DNA from: JAGRGG01 sp965217265
GTDB lineage: Bacteria; Pseudomonadota; Alphaproteobacteria; Geminicoccales; Geminicoccaceae
Assembly: GCA_965217265.1 (NCBI GenBank)
Contig: CBDCHP010000018.1
Location: 806,001 to 870,000 of the forward strand
Length of the DNA: 64,000 bases
Reading direction: 5' to 3'
Below the pieces are notes generated by a model. That model was given only the letters and a program-made list of their open reading frames with translations. It was not told the origin of the DNA and searched no databases. How positions within the stretch are numbered: position 1 is the first letter of the stretch; each line of letters opens with the position of its first letter. Positions 24,297 through 32,381 of this stretch are shown here, one piece after another. Made by a program: the position numbers and the translations under genes.

Positions 24297-25182
24297 GGGG
24301 GGCCTAACACCGCGCATCCCGGTCACCGTCGTGGCCGGTTTTCTCGGCGCCGGCAAGACCACCTACCTGAACTGGCTGCTGCGCCTCGGCGCGCTGCCGC
24401 GGGAGACGGCTGTCCTGGTCGACGATTTCGGCGCGATCAACATCGACGCCGACCTGATCAAGCACCGGAACGAGAAGATCGTCCGCCTGTAAAACGGCTG
24501 CATCTGCTGCAGCTTGGGCGGCACGCTCGCCGACCAGATCGCCGCTGTGCTGCGCTGGGAAACGCGGCCCGCACACCTCCTGATCGAGGCCAGCGGCGTC
24601 GCCCGCCCGGCCTGCATCGCGGACGTGATGCGGGTGTCGCCGGCGCTCGCACCCGCCGCGATCGTCTGCCTCGTCGACGTGCCGGCCTTCGAGCGGCGAC
24701 TAGCCGACCCTTGGATAGGCGAGACGGTCCTGGCCCAGGTCGTCGAGGCGCACGCCCTGCTCGCCAACAAGACGGCGGCGCTCGACGACCGGGAACGCGA
24801 ACGGCGGCTCGGCCGGCTCCGCGCCCTCAACCCGAACGCCCGGCCGACCCTTGCGCCCGAGGGCATGGTGACGGACGCGGCCCTGACGAGCTTCAGCCTC
24901 CGGTTCGACGCGAGCGCCGATCTGCCGGAACTGGCCGCGCTGTTGATCGCCCACGGCGACGTGCTGGTGCGCGCCAAGGGCATCCTGCTCTGCGGCGGCG
25001 GGCGCCCGGAAGGGCGGGTGCTCCAGTATGCCGGCGGCGCCGTTCAAACGGTTCCAACGTCGGGACGGCCTTCGCCCTGCCGCCTGGTGTGCATCGGTCA
25101 CGACGGCCCTCGCTTCGCAGCACTGCGCGAAGCGCTCCGCCGCCGGCTGGACGTTCGTCCCGATCCCGCTACGTCAAGTTGA
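24286..25182 (+). pseudogene. CobW/COG0523-type GTPase with in-frame TAA
   Basis: Frame 1 reads PVTVVAGFLGAGKTTYLNWL (P-loop), VLVDDFGAINIDADL and NEKIVRL, then TAA at 24490-24492, then NGCICCSLGGTLADQI and HLLIEASGVARPACI in the same frame, to a stop at 25182. In intact homologues a Ser or Thr sits where the TAA is (KIVRLSNGCICC). One base change would explain it. The CxCC motif of this metal-chaperone GTPase family falls directly after the stop, so the truncated product would lack it. The gene overlaps the end of the amidohydrolase by 11 bases. Without readthrough it is a nonsense-mutated pseudogene. Confidence 0.82.
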
Positions 25183-25212
25183 GCCAGTCGCCGTTTCGTT
25201 GGGGTTACGCGG

Positions 25213-25878
25213 ATGAATCAGGAGCGCTGGAGCGCCGTCGACGGCTACGTCGCCGACCGGCTCAGCTTGGGCGATCCGGCCCTCGACAGAGCGCTCGCCG
25301 CCAACGCCGAGGCGGGGTTGCCCGGTATCGACGCCTCGCCGCCGTTGGGCAAGCTGCTCCACCTCCTCGCCCGGATGATCGGCGCGCGGCGCGTCCTTGA
25401 GATCGGCACGCTCGGCGGCTACTCGACGATCTGGCTCGCCCGCGCGCTGCCGGACGACGGCGTCGTGGTGACGATCGAGGCCGAGGCGCGCCACGCCGAG
25501 GTGGCGCTGGCGAACGTCGAGCGCGCGGGCCTCGCCGGCCGCGTCGACCTGCGCGTCGGCCGGGCACTCGACGTCCTGCCGACGCTCGGGGCCGACGGCG
25601 GCGCGTCCTTCGACCTCGTCTTCATCGACGCCGATAAGCCGAACCACGGGGGCTACCTCGCCCACGCGCTGCGGCTGGCGCGGCCGGGTGCGGTCATCGT
25701 CGGCGACAACGTCGTGCGTCGCGGCGCCGTCGTCGACGCGGACAGCGACGATCCCAACGTGCAGGGCGTGCGGCGCTTCTTCGACCTGCTGGCCGACGAG
25801 CCGCGCTTGAGCGCCACCGCGATCCAGACCGTTGGGAGCAAGGGCTGGGACGGCTTCGCGCTCGCCGTCGTCGAGTGA
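25213..25878 (+). CDS. Class I SAM-dependent O-methyltransferase
   Basis: The 221-residue protein is intact, unlike its neighbours. The SAM-binding motif is VLEIGTLGGYSTIWLARAL at ~60; the acidic residue of VTIEAEARHAEVA and the metal/active-site region FDLVFIDADKPNHGGY follow, with VIVGDNVVR after that. This is the catechol/caffeoyl-CoA O-methyltransferase type, which uses Mg2+ and methylates hydroxyls on small aromatic or catechol acceptors. Substrate unknown. It follows the broken GTPase by 30 bp and ends where an AT-rich tract begins. Confidence 0.93.
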   Translation: MNQERWSAVDGYVADRLSLGDPALDRALAANAEAGLPGIDASPPLGKLLHLLARMIGARRVLEIGTLGGYSTIWLARALPDDGVVVTIEAEARHAEVALANVERAGLAGRVDLRVGRALDVLPTLGADGGASFDLVFIDADKPNHGGYLAHALRLARPGAVIVGDNVVRRGAVVDADSDDPNVQGVRRFFDLLADEPRLSATAIQTVGSKGWDGFALAVVE

Positions 25879-25925
25879 TCTTGACCCGAGGTGCGACCCT
25901 AGTCGTGGGGCAAGAGCCCGTGGGC

Positions 25926-26405
25926 TCAACCGCCTAGCTTCTCGACCTGGATGGCGCCGGCGCGCAAAATATCACAATCCTCGAAACGATTTGAGACAAA
26001 ACCATCTATGTTCAAATTGTTTTCTGGATAAACGCCATATTCGTCTTCTTTTGCATGGATTGAATTCATTAATGCTTCAGGCGGATCGATGGTTTTTCCG
26101 ATAAGAAAATTGCCATTTGCGATATTTTTACTAATCTAGATTCGATATTATTATAAAATATGTATCCTCTAAACCATTTTTACGATCAAAAACGGAAACG
26201 TATCTTATAAAGGTTTTATTTTTATTTTAAAATAGAATATATTGTCTTGCTTCATTATGTATTCTAATTGAGATTGATACTCAGAACGAAGACTCTCCGT
26301 AAGACAAGTCCTACTATCAATACAACCGCAGCTAGGATAGTATGGAACAATCAAAATTATAGCAAGAAGTAGAAAAATGCATATGCAAGCGAGAAAAATA
26401 TACAA
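25926..26405 (-). pseudogene. Decayed AT-rich membrane-anchored protein, paralogue 1
   Basis: On the minus strand an N-terminal helix (MYIFLACICIFLLLAIILIV) leads to LTESLRSEYQSQLEYIMKQD and FYFKI, where the frame breaks into stops. A second frame contains FIRYVSVFDRKNGLEDTYFI. The first frame resumes with KTIDPPEALMNSIHAKEDEY and GVYPENNLNIDG, ending FEDCDILRAGAIQVEKLGG at TGA 25926-25928. The C-terminus and the middle block EYQ..LE..MK.. match the neighbouring paralogue at 26428-27753. At least two frameshifts make this copy non-functional. The GC content is far below the genome average. Confidence 0.6.
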
Positions 26406-26585
26406 TATCTACCAACTGTGCAATTTCTCACCCAACAGGTTGTTCGCCTAACTGCTCGACTCGGATGGCACCGGCACGCATGATGTCACAATCTTCAAAT
26501 TGACCAGGAACAGGACCAACTATCTTGTCTGTCCTTGGAAATGGCCCATATTTATCTCGTTTGCTATTGATAGCCTTTATTAATG

Positions 26586-27363
26586 GAGGGTTTGAGCTTG
26601 GCATAGACCGCCCATATCCGTCGGCCAGGGAACGGCGGACGGGGCGGGTTGGATGGGGCTACGGTGCAAGGGGTGCGGGGGCGAGGAGCACGTCAAGAAC
26701 GGGTTCATGCGCGGCAAGCAACGCTACCGCTGCAAGGGCTGCGGGCTGAACTTCACCGACACCCCGCCGCGCGGGATGCCGCTGCGGCTCAAGGTGGAAG
26801 CGGTGCTGCTCTACCTCAGCGGCGTCTCGATGAACCGCACCGCCAAGCTGCTCGGGGTGTCGACCCCCACGGTGCAGGCCTGGATCGAGCGCTTTGCGGA
26901 AGTCTACGCGCAAAAGCCCGAGCCCGAAGGCCGTGCCGTCGTGGTCGAGCTGGACGAGATGTGGCACTACCTCAAAAAAAGCCGAACAAGCTGTGGGTCT
27001 GGAAGGCTCGGGATCGTGCTACGGGACGGCTCATCGACTGGGAGCTGGGGGGTCGTGACCGAGCCACCCTTGAACGCCTTCTCAAGCGCCTGAAGCGCTG
27101 GGGCGTGCGGCTCTACTGCACCGACGACTGGGCCGCCTACGAGAAGGCGATCCCCCAAGGCCGGCTCTACGTCGGCAAAAAGGAGACCCACGGCATCGAG
27201 CGCGACCACGCCCGCCAGCGGCACTGGCTCGCCCGCTTTCGGCGCCGGTCGATCGTGGTCTCCAAGGCCGTGCGCATGGTGGACGCCTCGATCGCGCTGT
27301 TCGCCCGCTTCGGCGGCAACGACAAGATCGGCGACCTCCGGTCTATGCTAGCCTGAGACCCTC
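26586..27363 (+). mobile_element. IS1-family insertion sequence with 8-bp target duplication
   Basis: A 778-bp element. Its terminal inverted repeats are about 25 bp, GAGGGTTTGAGCTTGGCATA...GACCG at the left and GAGGGTCTCAGGCTAGCATA...GACCG as reverse complement at the right (about 80 % identical). Both ends are flanked by the perfect direct repeat TATTAATG (26578-26585 and 27364-27371). Size, target duplication and the two overlapping frames fit the IS1 family. The element is GC-rich while its target is AT-rich. The perfect duplication suggests a fairly recent insertion. Confidence 0.9.
26653..27356 (+). CDS. IS1-family transposase, InsA-InsB type joined by -1 frameshift
   Basis: The first frame (from ATG 26653) encodes an InsA-type zinc finger LRCKGCGGEEHVKNGFMRGK, CKGCGLNFTDTPPRG, and the helix-turn-helix MNRTAKLLGVSTPTVQAWIE. 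At 26974-26980 there is an A7 run (CTCAAAAAAAGCC). Slipping back one base there joins DEMWHYLKKK to PNKLWVWKARDRATGRLI in the other frame, which holds the catalytic InsB part (YCTDDWAAYEKAIP, THGIERDHARQRHWLARFRR, VVSKAVRMVDASIALF) to the stop at 27354-27356. Without the shift the first frame ends at 27093. This is standard IS1 programmed -1 frameshifting, and the DDE residues appear intact, so the element may be active. Confidence 0.88.
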
Positions 27364-27890
27364 TATTAATGCATCAGGAGGACGCGTTTTTTGTCGATTC
27401 ATTAAATACCCTTGCGTCATACTGTAGAAAATTCTCTATTCCATATTTATGTAAAGATTGCTATTATCAAATTCCCTTGTTCCTCCAATTATCTTTATAT
27501 GGAGGGATATGAATTTTATCTCCAAATTTAAAATAGTAAACATTATAATTCTTCATTAAAATTTCTAAGCCAATTTGATATTCATGGCGAAGTGGGCCAT
27601 GAAAATATTTTGGCCGACTTGTGCTCCCGCATTAGGGCGATATTCAACAATTAGAGCAACAACAAGAAAAATAAAAATCATGCTTGCAATAGCGGCATAA
27701 ATCAAAACTCTGCTTAGTATGAAATGCGGACCCTTCAATAAGCTTTCCCCCATTTTGCCCGATCGAGAGTTATCCTACTATCGTTTTTGTAATGTAATTG
27801 AGCTTCAACATCTTGACGCCGCTCATATTGCATCCGAAAAGGTATGGCTTCGCCCTCATGTTCGAGGGCATAACCTGGATGGCTGCTGGG

Positions 27891-28424
27891 TTAGTCAGGA
27901 TTAAAATCAAATATACTGTCTTTTTCATCAGAATCAAAACTGTTTTTTACTGTTCCACGAATGGTAAGTCGGTCACCTTTACGGGAAGCAGTGAATGTTC
28001 CGTCTGATATGACATCGCCCCGCCCGAACGCTGTGTATGTTGGTATTCTAAATCCAAAAGACAGATTTTGAAGTAGTTCGCTGAAAACAGCGCCACTAAA
28101 ATCCAGAGGCCTCTTATAGTAATCTTGAAAACCAAATGACTGTCCGTCTTCTAATTCAGCAAGTTTTTTGTTCAAATCCAGTCTAGTCTCAATTTGTCCT
28201 GTAAAGGTCGTGCTTTCAAAAAGCGTCCTGTTATGATCCTCAGCCTCCATAATCGGAAGGTGCTTGACGATCTGTTCATCATCATAGTGCTGCGTCCCGC
28301 CCTCGCCGCTGCGATAGCGGCGCAGGTTATCGGCGGCGTCGGTCAGGCCCAAGGTGCGAAAAGCGCCTTCGACGAAACCGAAGAAGCCCCGCGCGTTGCG
28401 CACCATGCGGCTTTCGCTTCCCAT
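27891..28424 (-). CDS. Unknown protein with GC-rich N-terminus and AT-rich C-terminal domain (toxin-like layout)
   Basis: The 177-residue frame begins by an overlapping TGATG with the upstream peptidoglycan-binding-like gene. Residues 1-45 (MVRNARGFFGFVEGAFRTLG, TDAADNLRRYRSGEGGTQHY) are encoded by GC-rich DNA. From about residue 50 to the end the DNA is markedly AT-rich and encodes AEDHNRTLFESTTFTGQ, SFGFQDYYKRPLDFSGAVF and the tail AFGRGDVISDGTFTASRKGD ending in GTVKNSFDSDEKDSIFDFNP. I recall proteins with a similar 'ADNLRRYR...AFGR...SxG' plan but cannot name a family. The composition break inside a gene and the small membrane-protein genes just downstream resemble exchangeable toxin-tip loci; this is inference. 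Confidence 0.7.
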   Translation of the reverse strand: MGSESRMVRNARGFFGFVEGAFRTLGLTDAADNLRRYRSGEGGTQHYDDEQIVKHLPIMEAEDHNRTLFESTTFTGQIETRLDLNKKLAELEDGQSFGFQDYYKRPLDFSGAVFSELLQNLSFGFRIPTYTAFGRGDVISDGTFTASRKGDRLTIRGTVKNSFDSDEKDSIFDFNPD

Positions 28425-28717
28425 CAGACCCGCTCCTCGCCCAGCCGCACAAGCTCCACCCGCAGCGTCTGCTCTGTCTCGCCGTTCGGCCGCAGGTAAC
28501 CGTCGCGCTCAAGGCCCCGGTCGCGCTGGTAGTTCTCGATCGCGTCTTGCAAGTCCCGGTCGATGTAGCCGTGCCGCTCGCCCGCGTCGTTGTAGCGCCC
28601 GAGGCAGTGCAGCGCCTGCTTGAGCCACACCACGTCCTCGGGCCGGTTGGCGCGGCCGTTGCCGACCTTGTCGGACAGCTTCGTCGTGTTGGGCGTGGGG
28701 GAATGGGGTTCTTGCAC
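28424..28717 (-). CDS. Peptidoglycan-binding-like domain protein
   Basis: I use the GTG at 28717, which has GGAG six bases upstream; an ATG at 28765 would add sixteen residues but lacks a clear ribosome site. The 97-residue product contains SDKVGNGRANRPEDVVWLKQ, ALHCLGRYNDAGERHGYIDR, DLQDAIENYQRDRGLERDGY and PNGETEQTL. This matches the PG_binding_1 layout (VgxGxxNxpxDVxxlQ...G...D.xtxxAIxxfQxxxGL..DG.v.pg). There is no signal peptide, unlike cell-wall hydrolases, but similar leaderless domains lead secreted effectors. Translation is coupled to the following unknown protein (stop/start TGATG), so the two may act as a split two-domain protein. Confidence 0.75.
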   Translation of the reverse strand: MQEPHSPTPNTTKLSDKVGNGRANRPEDVVWLKQALHCLGRYNDAGERHGYIDRDLQDAIENYQRDRGLERDGYLRPNGETEQTLRVELVRLGEERV

Positions 28718-28902
28718 GGGTCGCTCCGTGGTCTGTTCGAGACTGGATCGGCAGCAATAGGACATTTAACCTATAAAGCGATCTATCGCAACAAATTTCG
28801 CCGTCGAGTTGATACCTCTCGACGCGCGAAGAAACGCGCGCGGTCGGGAACCGTCCCCGTTCCCCCTCCTTTTCTTGGCACGCAACCACAAGGAGCAACG
28901 CC

Positions 28903-29757
28903 GTGAGCCCCGTCGAGCACGTACCCGGACAGACGCAGAGCCACCAACCCGGCAGCGAGGGCGCGATGGACCCGGCGCCGGAGTTCGCGCCGCCCTACGA
29001 GGGCGCCGGCCGGCTGGAGGGCAAGGCGGCGCTGATCACCGGCGGCGACAGCGGCATCGGCCGCGCGGTCGCGGCGGCGATGGCGAACGAGGGCGCCGAC
29101 ATCGCCATCGTCTACCTCGAAGAGAACGACGACGCCGAGGCGACCAAGGCTTGGATCGAAAAGGCGGGGCGGCGCTGCGTCACGATCGCGGGCGACATCG
29201 GCGACGAGGCGTTCTGCAAGGACGCCGCCAAGCGCGCGATCGACGCACTCGGCCGGATCGACATCCTGGTCAATAACGCGGCCGAGCAGCACGCGCAGGA
29301 GAGCATCCTCGACATCTCGGCCGAGCAGTTGGAGCGCACGTTTCGCACCAACGTGTTCGGCTACTTCTACATGACCAAGGCCGTCCTGCCGCACCTGAAG
29401 GAGGGGAGCCGGATCATCAACACGACTTCGGTCACGGCCTACAAGGGCAACCCGACCCTGCTCGACTACTCGTCCACCCGCGGCGCCATCGTCTCGTTCA
29501 CCCGCGGCCTCGCCAACCAACTGGCCGACAAGAAGATCGCCGTCAACGGCGTGGCGCCGGGGCCGATCTGGACGCCGTTCATCCCCGCCACCTTCGGCGA
29601 GGAGGGCGTCGAGGGCTTCGGCGAGAACGTGCCGCTCGGCCGCCCCGGCCAGCCCTACGAGGTCGCGGCCTGCCACCTGTTCCTGGCCCTGCCGGAGAAC
29701 TCGTACATGTCGGGGCAGGTCTTGCACCCGAACGGCGGGACGGTCGTCGGGGGGTAG
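28903..29757 (+). CDS. SDR-family oxidoreductase (YghA/glucose-dehydrogenase-like) with Lys-to-Arg in YxxxK
   Basis: GTG start at 28903 with AAGGAG upstream; 284 residues. The N-terminal proline-rich segment (PGQTQSHQPGSEGAMDPAPE) is typical of the general-stress SDR group including YghA and YhdF. SDR motifs: ITGGDSGIGRAVAAAM, DILVNNAAEQ, INTTSVTAYKG and PGPIWTPFIP. The catalytic motif reads YSSTRGAIVSF, so the usual Lys of YxxxK is Arg. Coenzyme specificity is probably NADP(H). The gene stands alone after a 185-bp region, and a perfect hairpin follows directly after its stop. Confidence 0.92.
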   Translation: MSPVEHVPGQTQSHQPGSEGAMDPAPEFAPPYEGAGRLEGKAALITGGDSGIGRAVAAAMANEGADIAIVYLEENDDAEATKAWIEKAGRRCVTIAGDIGDEAFCKDAAKRAIDALGRIDILVNNAAEQHAQESILDISAEQLERTFRTNVFGYFYMTKAVLPHLKEGSRIINTTSVTAYKGNPTLLDYSSTRGAIVSFTRGLANQLADKKIAVNGVAPGPIWTPFIPATFGEEGVEGFGENVPLGRPGQPYEVAACHLFLALPENSYMSGQVLHPNGGTVVGG

Positions 29758-29800
29758 TGAACGCTTCAGCGCCTCGCTACGCGAGGCGCTGAAGCGTTCA
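29758..29800. terminator. Perfect 43-bp hairpin between convergent genes (element D)
   Basis: TGAACGCTTCAGCGCCTCGC pairs perfectly with its inverted copy across a 3-base loop (TAC). The first bases TGAACGCTTC are the same as in the longer palindromic elements, but the T/A tracts and core are absent. The SDR gene stops at TAG just before it, and the AsmA-like gene uses the right-arm TGA (29798-29800) as its stop. It would form a very stable bidirectional hairpin. Confidence 0.8.
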
Positions 29801-32374
29801 CGGCATCGCCACCGGGTCGAACCCGATGAGCCCCGGCGGCGGCGTACGCTCGAGGGTGAGGTCGTCGATCGGCCCGAGCCCGTACAGGCCGGGCAGCGGC
29901 GTGCCGTCGCGGTCGGTCGTCTGGACGCGAAGCTCGGCGAGCCACGCGAGCAGGTCGGCTTCAAGCGTCACCCGCATAGGCTTTGGCGCATCGTCGCGGC
30001 GCAGCGTGCCGCGCACGATCCCGTTCTTGCCCGCGACCCTGCCGGCGAGCCGTCCGTCCGCCGCGTCGAGGCTCAGCAGCGTCATGGCGTCAAGGGTGCG
30101 CGCGAAGTCGGCGGCACTTTTGCCGTAGGCGCCCACGGCGCCGGCGAGATCGAAGGTGCCGGCGGGGTCGGCGCGGATGCCCAGGCTCGCCAGCGCCGCC
30201 GCGGCGTCGGCGCCCTGAACGGCGAAGCGGCTCTGCAAGAGCGCGGCGGCGCCCTCGGCCTCCAGCCGCGCGTGGCCCTTGATCGTGCCGTCGAAGAGGG
30301 CGAGGCCCGGCGTCGTCAGGATCACGGCCGCGCCGTCCCGCCGGGCGCGCAGACGGCCGGTGTCGCCCAGGTCGAGGTCGAAGTCGAAAGCGGGACCTTG
30401 CAGGCCGGCGAAGGGTAGGGGTGTCTCCGGCCAGCGCCCGGCCAGCGCCGCGAGCGGCCGGTCCTGCGGTCCGATCATGGCGGCCACGAGTGCTGCGGCG
30501 GTGTTCGAGGGCAAGGGTGCCGTCAGCCGCCCCCCGGTGCCGTCCCCACGCCCCTCCAGGCGCAGGCGCGCCTCGATCGGCTCCAACCGCTCGGCCCCGG
30601 GTCCGGGGGTGATATCGAGCGCGCGCAGCAGCCGGGCCGGTGCCGCGTCCGTCAGCGTGGCGTCGAGGGTGCGCGGCCGGCCGTCGGGACCGAGGCGTCC
30701 GGCGGCGTCGAGCCGGGCGCCGCCGAGATCGGCACTCAAGCTCTTCAAGGCGAGGCCGTCTCGGTCGTAGCCGGCGACGGCGCGCACGTCATTCGCGTCG
30801 ATCCCAAAGCCTCGCCAGCGATCGACGCGCAGGTCGAGGGCGAGGCGGCGCCCGTCGAGGGCGTCGCGCACGAGGACCAGGGCGCCGCCGGGGCCGCGCC
30901 CGGTCTCGATACGCCGGGCGCGTCCCTCGACCGCGACCGCGTTCGGTGTCAGCGCCGCCCCGCCCTCGAACCGGGTATCGTCCAAGGCGAGGCGGGCGTC
31001 GGTGAAGCGCAGGCCCTCGGCGTCGGCCGTGAGCGCCGTCTCGACCAGCCCGGCCTCGAAGGCGGCGAGCGCCCTGGCCGGCCCGGCCGGCAGGTGGCGG
31101 CCCAAGCCCGGCAGGTCGCGGCTGCGTGCGGCGAGACGGCCCTTAAAGCCGGGTTCATCGCCCGTAAGGAAGCCGCCGCTCAGGCTCGCCTCGCCGCCCG
31201 GCAGCGTCGCCCGCGCCGATCGCAGCCGCACCCCGCCATCGGCCGACCGCTCCAACGCGAGTGCCACCCCTTGCAGGGGAAAGCCGGCCAGGGACAGGGT
31301 TTCGATCCGCGCCGCCGCCTCGCCGGCGAAGTCCGGCAGCCGGTCGAGGAGCCTGCCGAAATCGGCCCACGCGCTGGGGGTCAGGCGCAGCGCCCCGCCG
31401 GCGACGGTGAGGCGAAAGCGCCTTGCTTGCCTGTCGACCTCCAGCCCGGCCTCGACCGTTTGGCCGGCGAGCGCCACGCGCGCCTTCTCGACCGTGAACG
31501 TCGCGGCGTCGTTCTCGATCTCGGCCTCGAACCCGACGTCGCGCCACGCCGGGGGGGCGGCGCCCAGCGGCCGCAGCAGCGGCCGCAGCAGCGGCGCCAG
31601 GGCGCGCAGGTTCTCCGCCCCGAAATTGAGCCGGCCGCGATAGGCGGCGTCGGGACCGAAGCGGCCCTGCCAGTCGACGAAGGCGGCGCCGCCGTCGGGG
31701 CTGAACGACGCCTGGGTCTCGATCGCGCCGCGCCCGTCGCCCGTCCGGCCCGTCCGCCCTTGCCACGCGAACGGCAGGCCGTTGGCGGCACCGGCGAGGT
31801 CGAAGGCGGTCTGGCCCGTGGGCGTGGCAGCGATCGTCCCCGCGACGCCGCTCAAGCGCAGCGTTTCGTCCGGCAGGCCGGCGAGGATCAGGCCGCCGTC
31901 CTCGATCACGAGGTCCGGCAGGGGGTTCTCGGGCGGCAGGCGCCGCCACGCGGGGGCTTCGGTCAGGGCGACCCGCGCCCCGACCAGCCGCAGCGCCTCG
32001 GGCTGCAGCCGGCCGATCAAGAGGGGCAGGACGGCGAGGTCGGCCTCGACCCGCGCCGCCCGCAGCGTCCCCGAGGGGTATCGAACCCGCACACCGTCGA
32101 GGATGAGCTTCGGTCCGGGCCTGAAGGCGAGCGCCGCGCCGCCCTCGATTGCGAGCGCGGTGCCGAGGTGGCGCTCGACGAAGCCTTCGGCCCGCGAGCG
32201 CAGCGCCCCCTCGTCGAGCAGCTGCGGGACCAGCAGCACCGGCACCGCCGCGAGGGCGACGACGACGAGCGCGACGGCGGGCAGGATCCATTGCCGGCGG
32301 CGGACCGGCGGCGGTCGCGTCCTGTCGAAACCGTGCGCGGGGCGATCTTCGGGGGGCGTCTCTTCGGGGTGCAA
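29798..32374 (-). CDS. AsmA-like envelope protein
   Basis: The most plausible start is TTG at 32374, eight bases after the xerC stop, giving 858 residues; no ATG occurs near the N-terminus, so the start is not certain. One N-terminal membrane helix follows a short Arg-rich stretch (PVRRRQWILPAVALVVVALA). Then comes the AsmA pattern FVERHLGTALAIEGGAALAF and GVRVRYPSGTLRAARVEADL, with long repetitive beta-strand sequence full of G, L and A. The C-terminal part has GLALFDGTIKGHARL and DPAGTFDLAGAVGAYGKSAA. AsmA-like proteins are periplasmic, anchored in the inner membrane, and linked to lipid transport or outer-membrane assembly. It is cotranscribed with xerC. Confidence 0.83.
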   Translation of the reverse strand: MHPEETPPEDRPAHGFDRTRPPPVRRRQWILPAVALVVVALAAVPVLLVPQLLDEGALRSRAEGFVERHLGTALAIEGGAALAFRPGPKLILDGVRVRYPSGTLRAARVEADLAVLPLLIGRLQPEALRLVGARVALTEAPAWRRLPPENPLPDLVIEDGGLILAGLPDETLRLSGVAGTIAATPTGQTAFDLAGAANGLPFAWQGRTGRTGDGRGAIETQASFSPDGGAAFVDWQGRFGPDAAYRGRLNFGAENLRALAPLLRPLLRPLGAAPPAWRDVGFEAEIENDAATFTVEKARVALAGQTVEAGLEVDRQARRFRLTVAGGALRLTPSAWADFGRLLDRLPDFAGEAAARIETLSLAGFPLQGVALALERSADGGVRLRSARATLPGGEASLSGGFLTGDEPGFKGRLAARSRDLPGLGRHLPAGPARALAAFEAGLVETALTADAEGLRFTDARLALDDTRFEGGAALTPNAVAVEGRARRIETGRGPGGALVLVRDALDGRRLALDLRVDRWRGFGIDANDVRAVAGYDRDGLALKSLSADLGGARLDAAGRLGPDGRPRTLDATLTDAAPARLLRALDITPGPGAERLEPIEARLRLEGRGDGTGGRLTAPLPSNTAAALVAAMIGPQDRPLAALAGRWPETPLPFAGLQGPAFDFDLDLGDTGRLRARRDGAAVILTTPGLALFDGTIKGHARLEAEGAAALLQSRFAVQGADAAAALASLGIRADPAGTFDLAGAVGAYGKSAADFARTLDAMTLLSLDAADGRLAGRVAGKNGIVRGTLRRDDAPKPMRVTLEADLLAWLAELRVQTTDRDGTPLPGLYGLGPIDDLTLERTPPPGLIGFDPVAMP

Positions 32375-32381
32375 CGGCCGC

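Larger units (their letters stand above)
26428..27753 (-). pseudogene. Decayed AT-rich membrane-anchored protein, paralogue 2, interrupted by IS1-type element
   Basis: The minus-strand gene starts at ATG 27753 with MGESLLKGPHFILSRVLIYA and a membrane helix (IASMIFIFLVVALIV), shifts frame near 27600 into HEYQIGLEILMKNYNVYYFK, and reaches TKNASS/RPPDALI at the edge of the IS. Removing 26586-27363 plus one TATTAATG copy restores a continuous frame RPPDALIKAINSKRDKYGPF, followed by FEDCDIMRAGAIRVEQLG and TGA at 26428-26430. The restored frame aligns well with paralogue 1 (PPEALMNSIHAKEDEYGVYP). So the gene was hit by an IS and also carries frameshifts. Confidence 0.62.
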
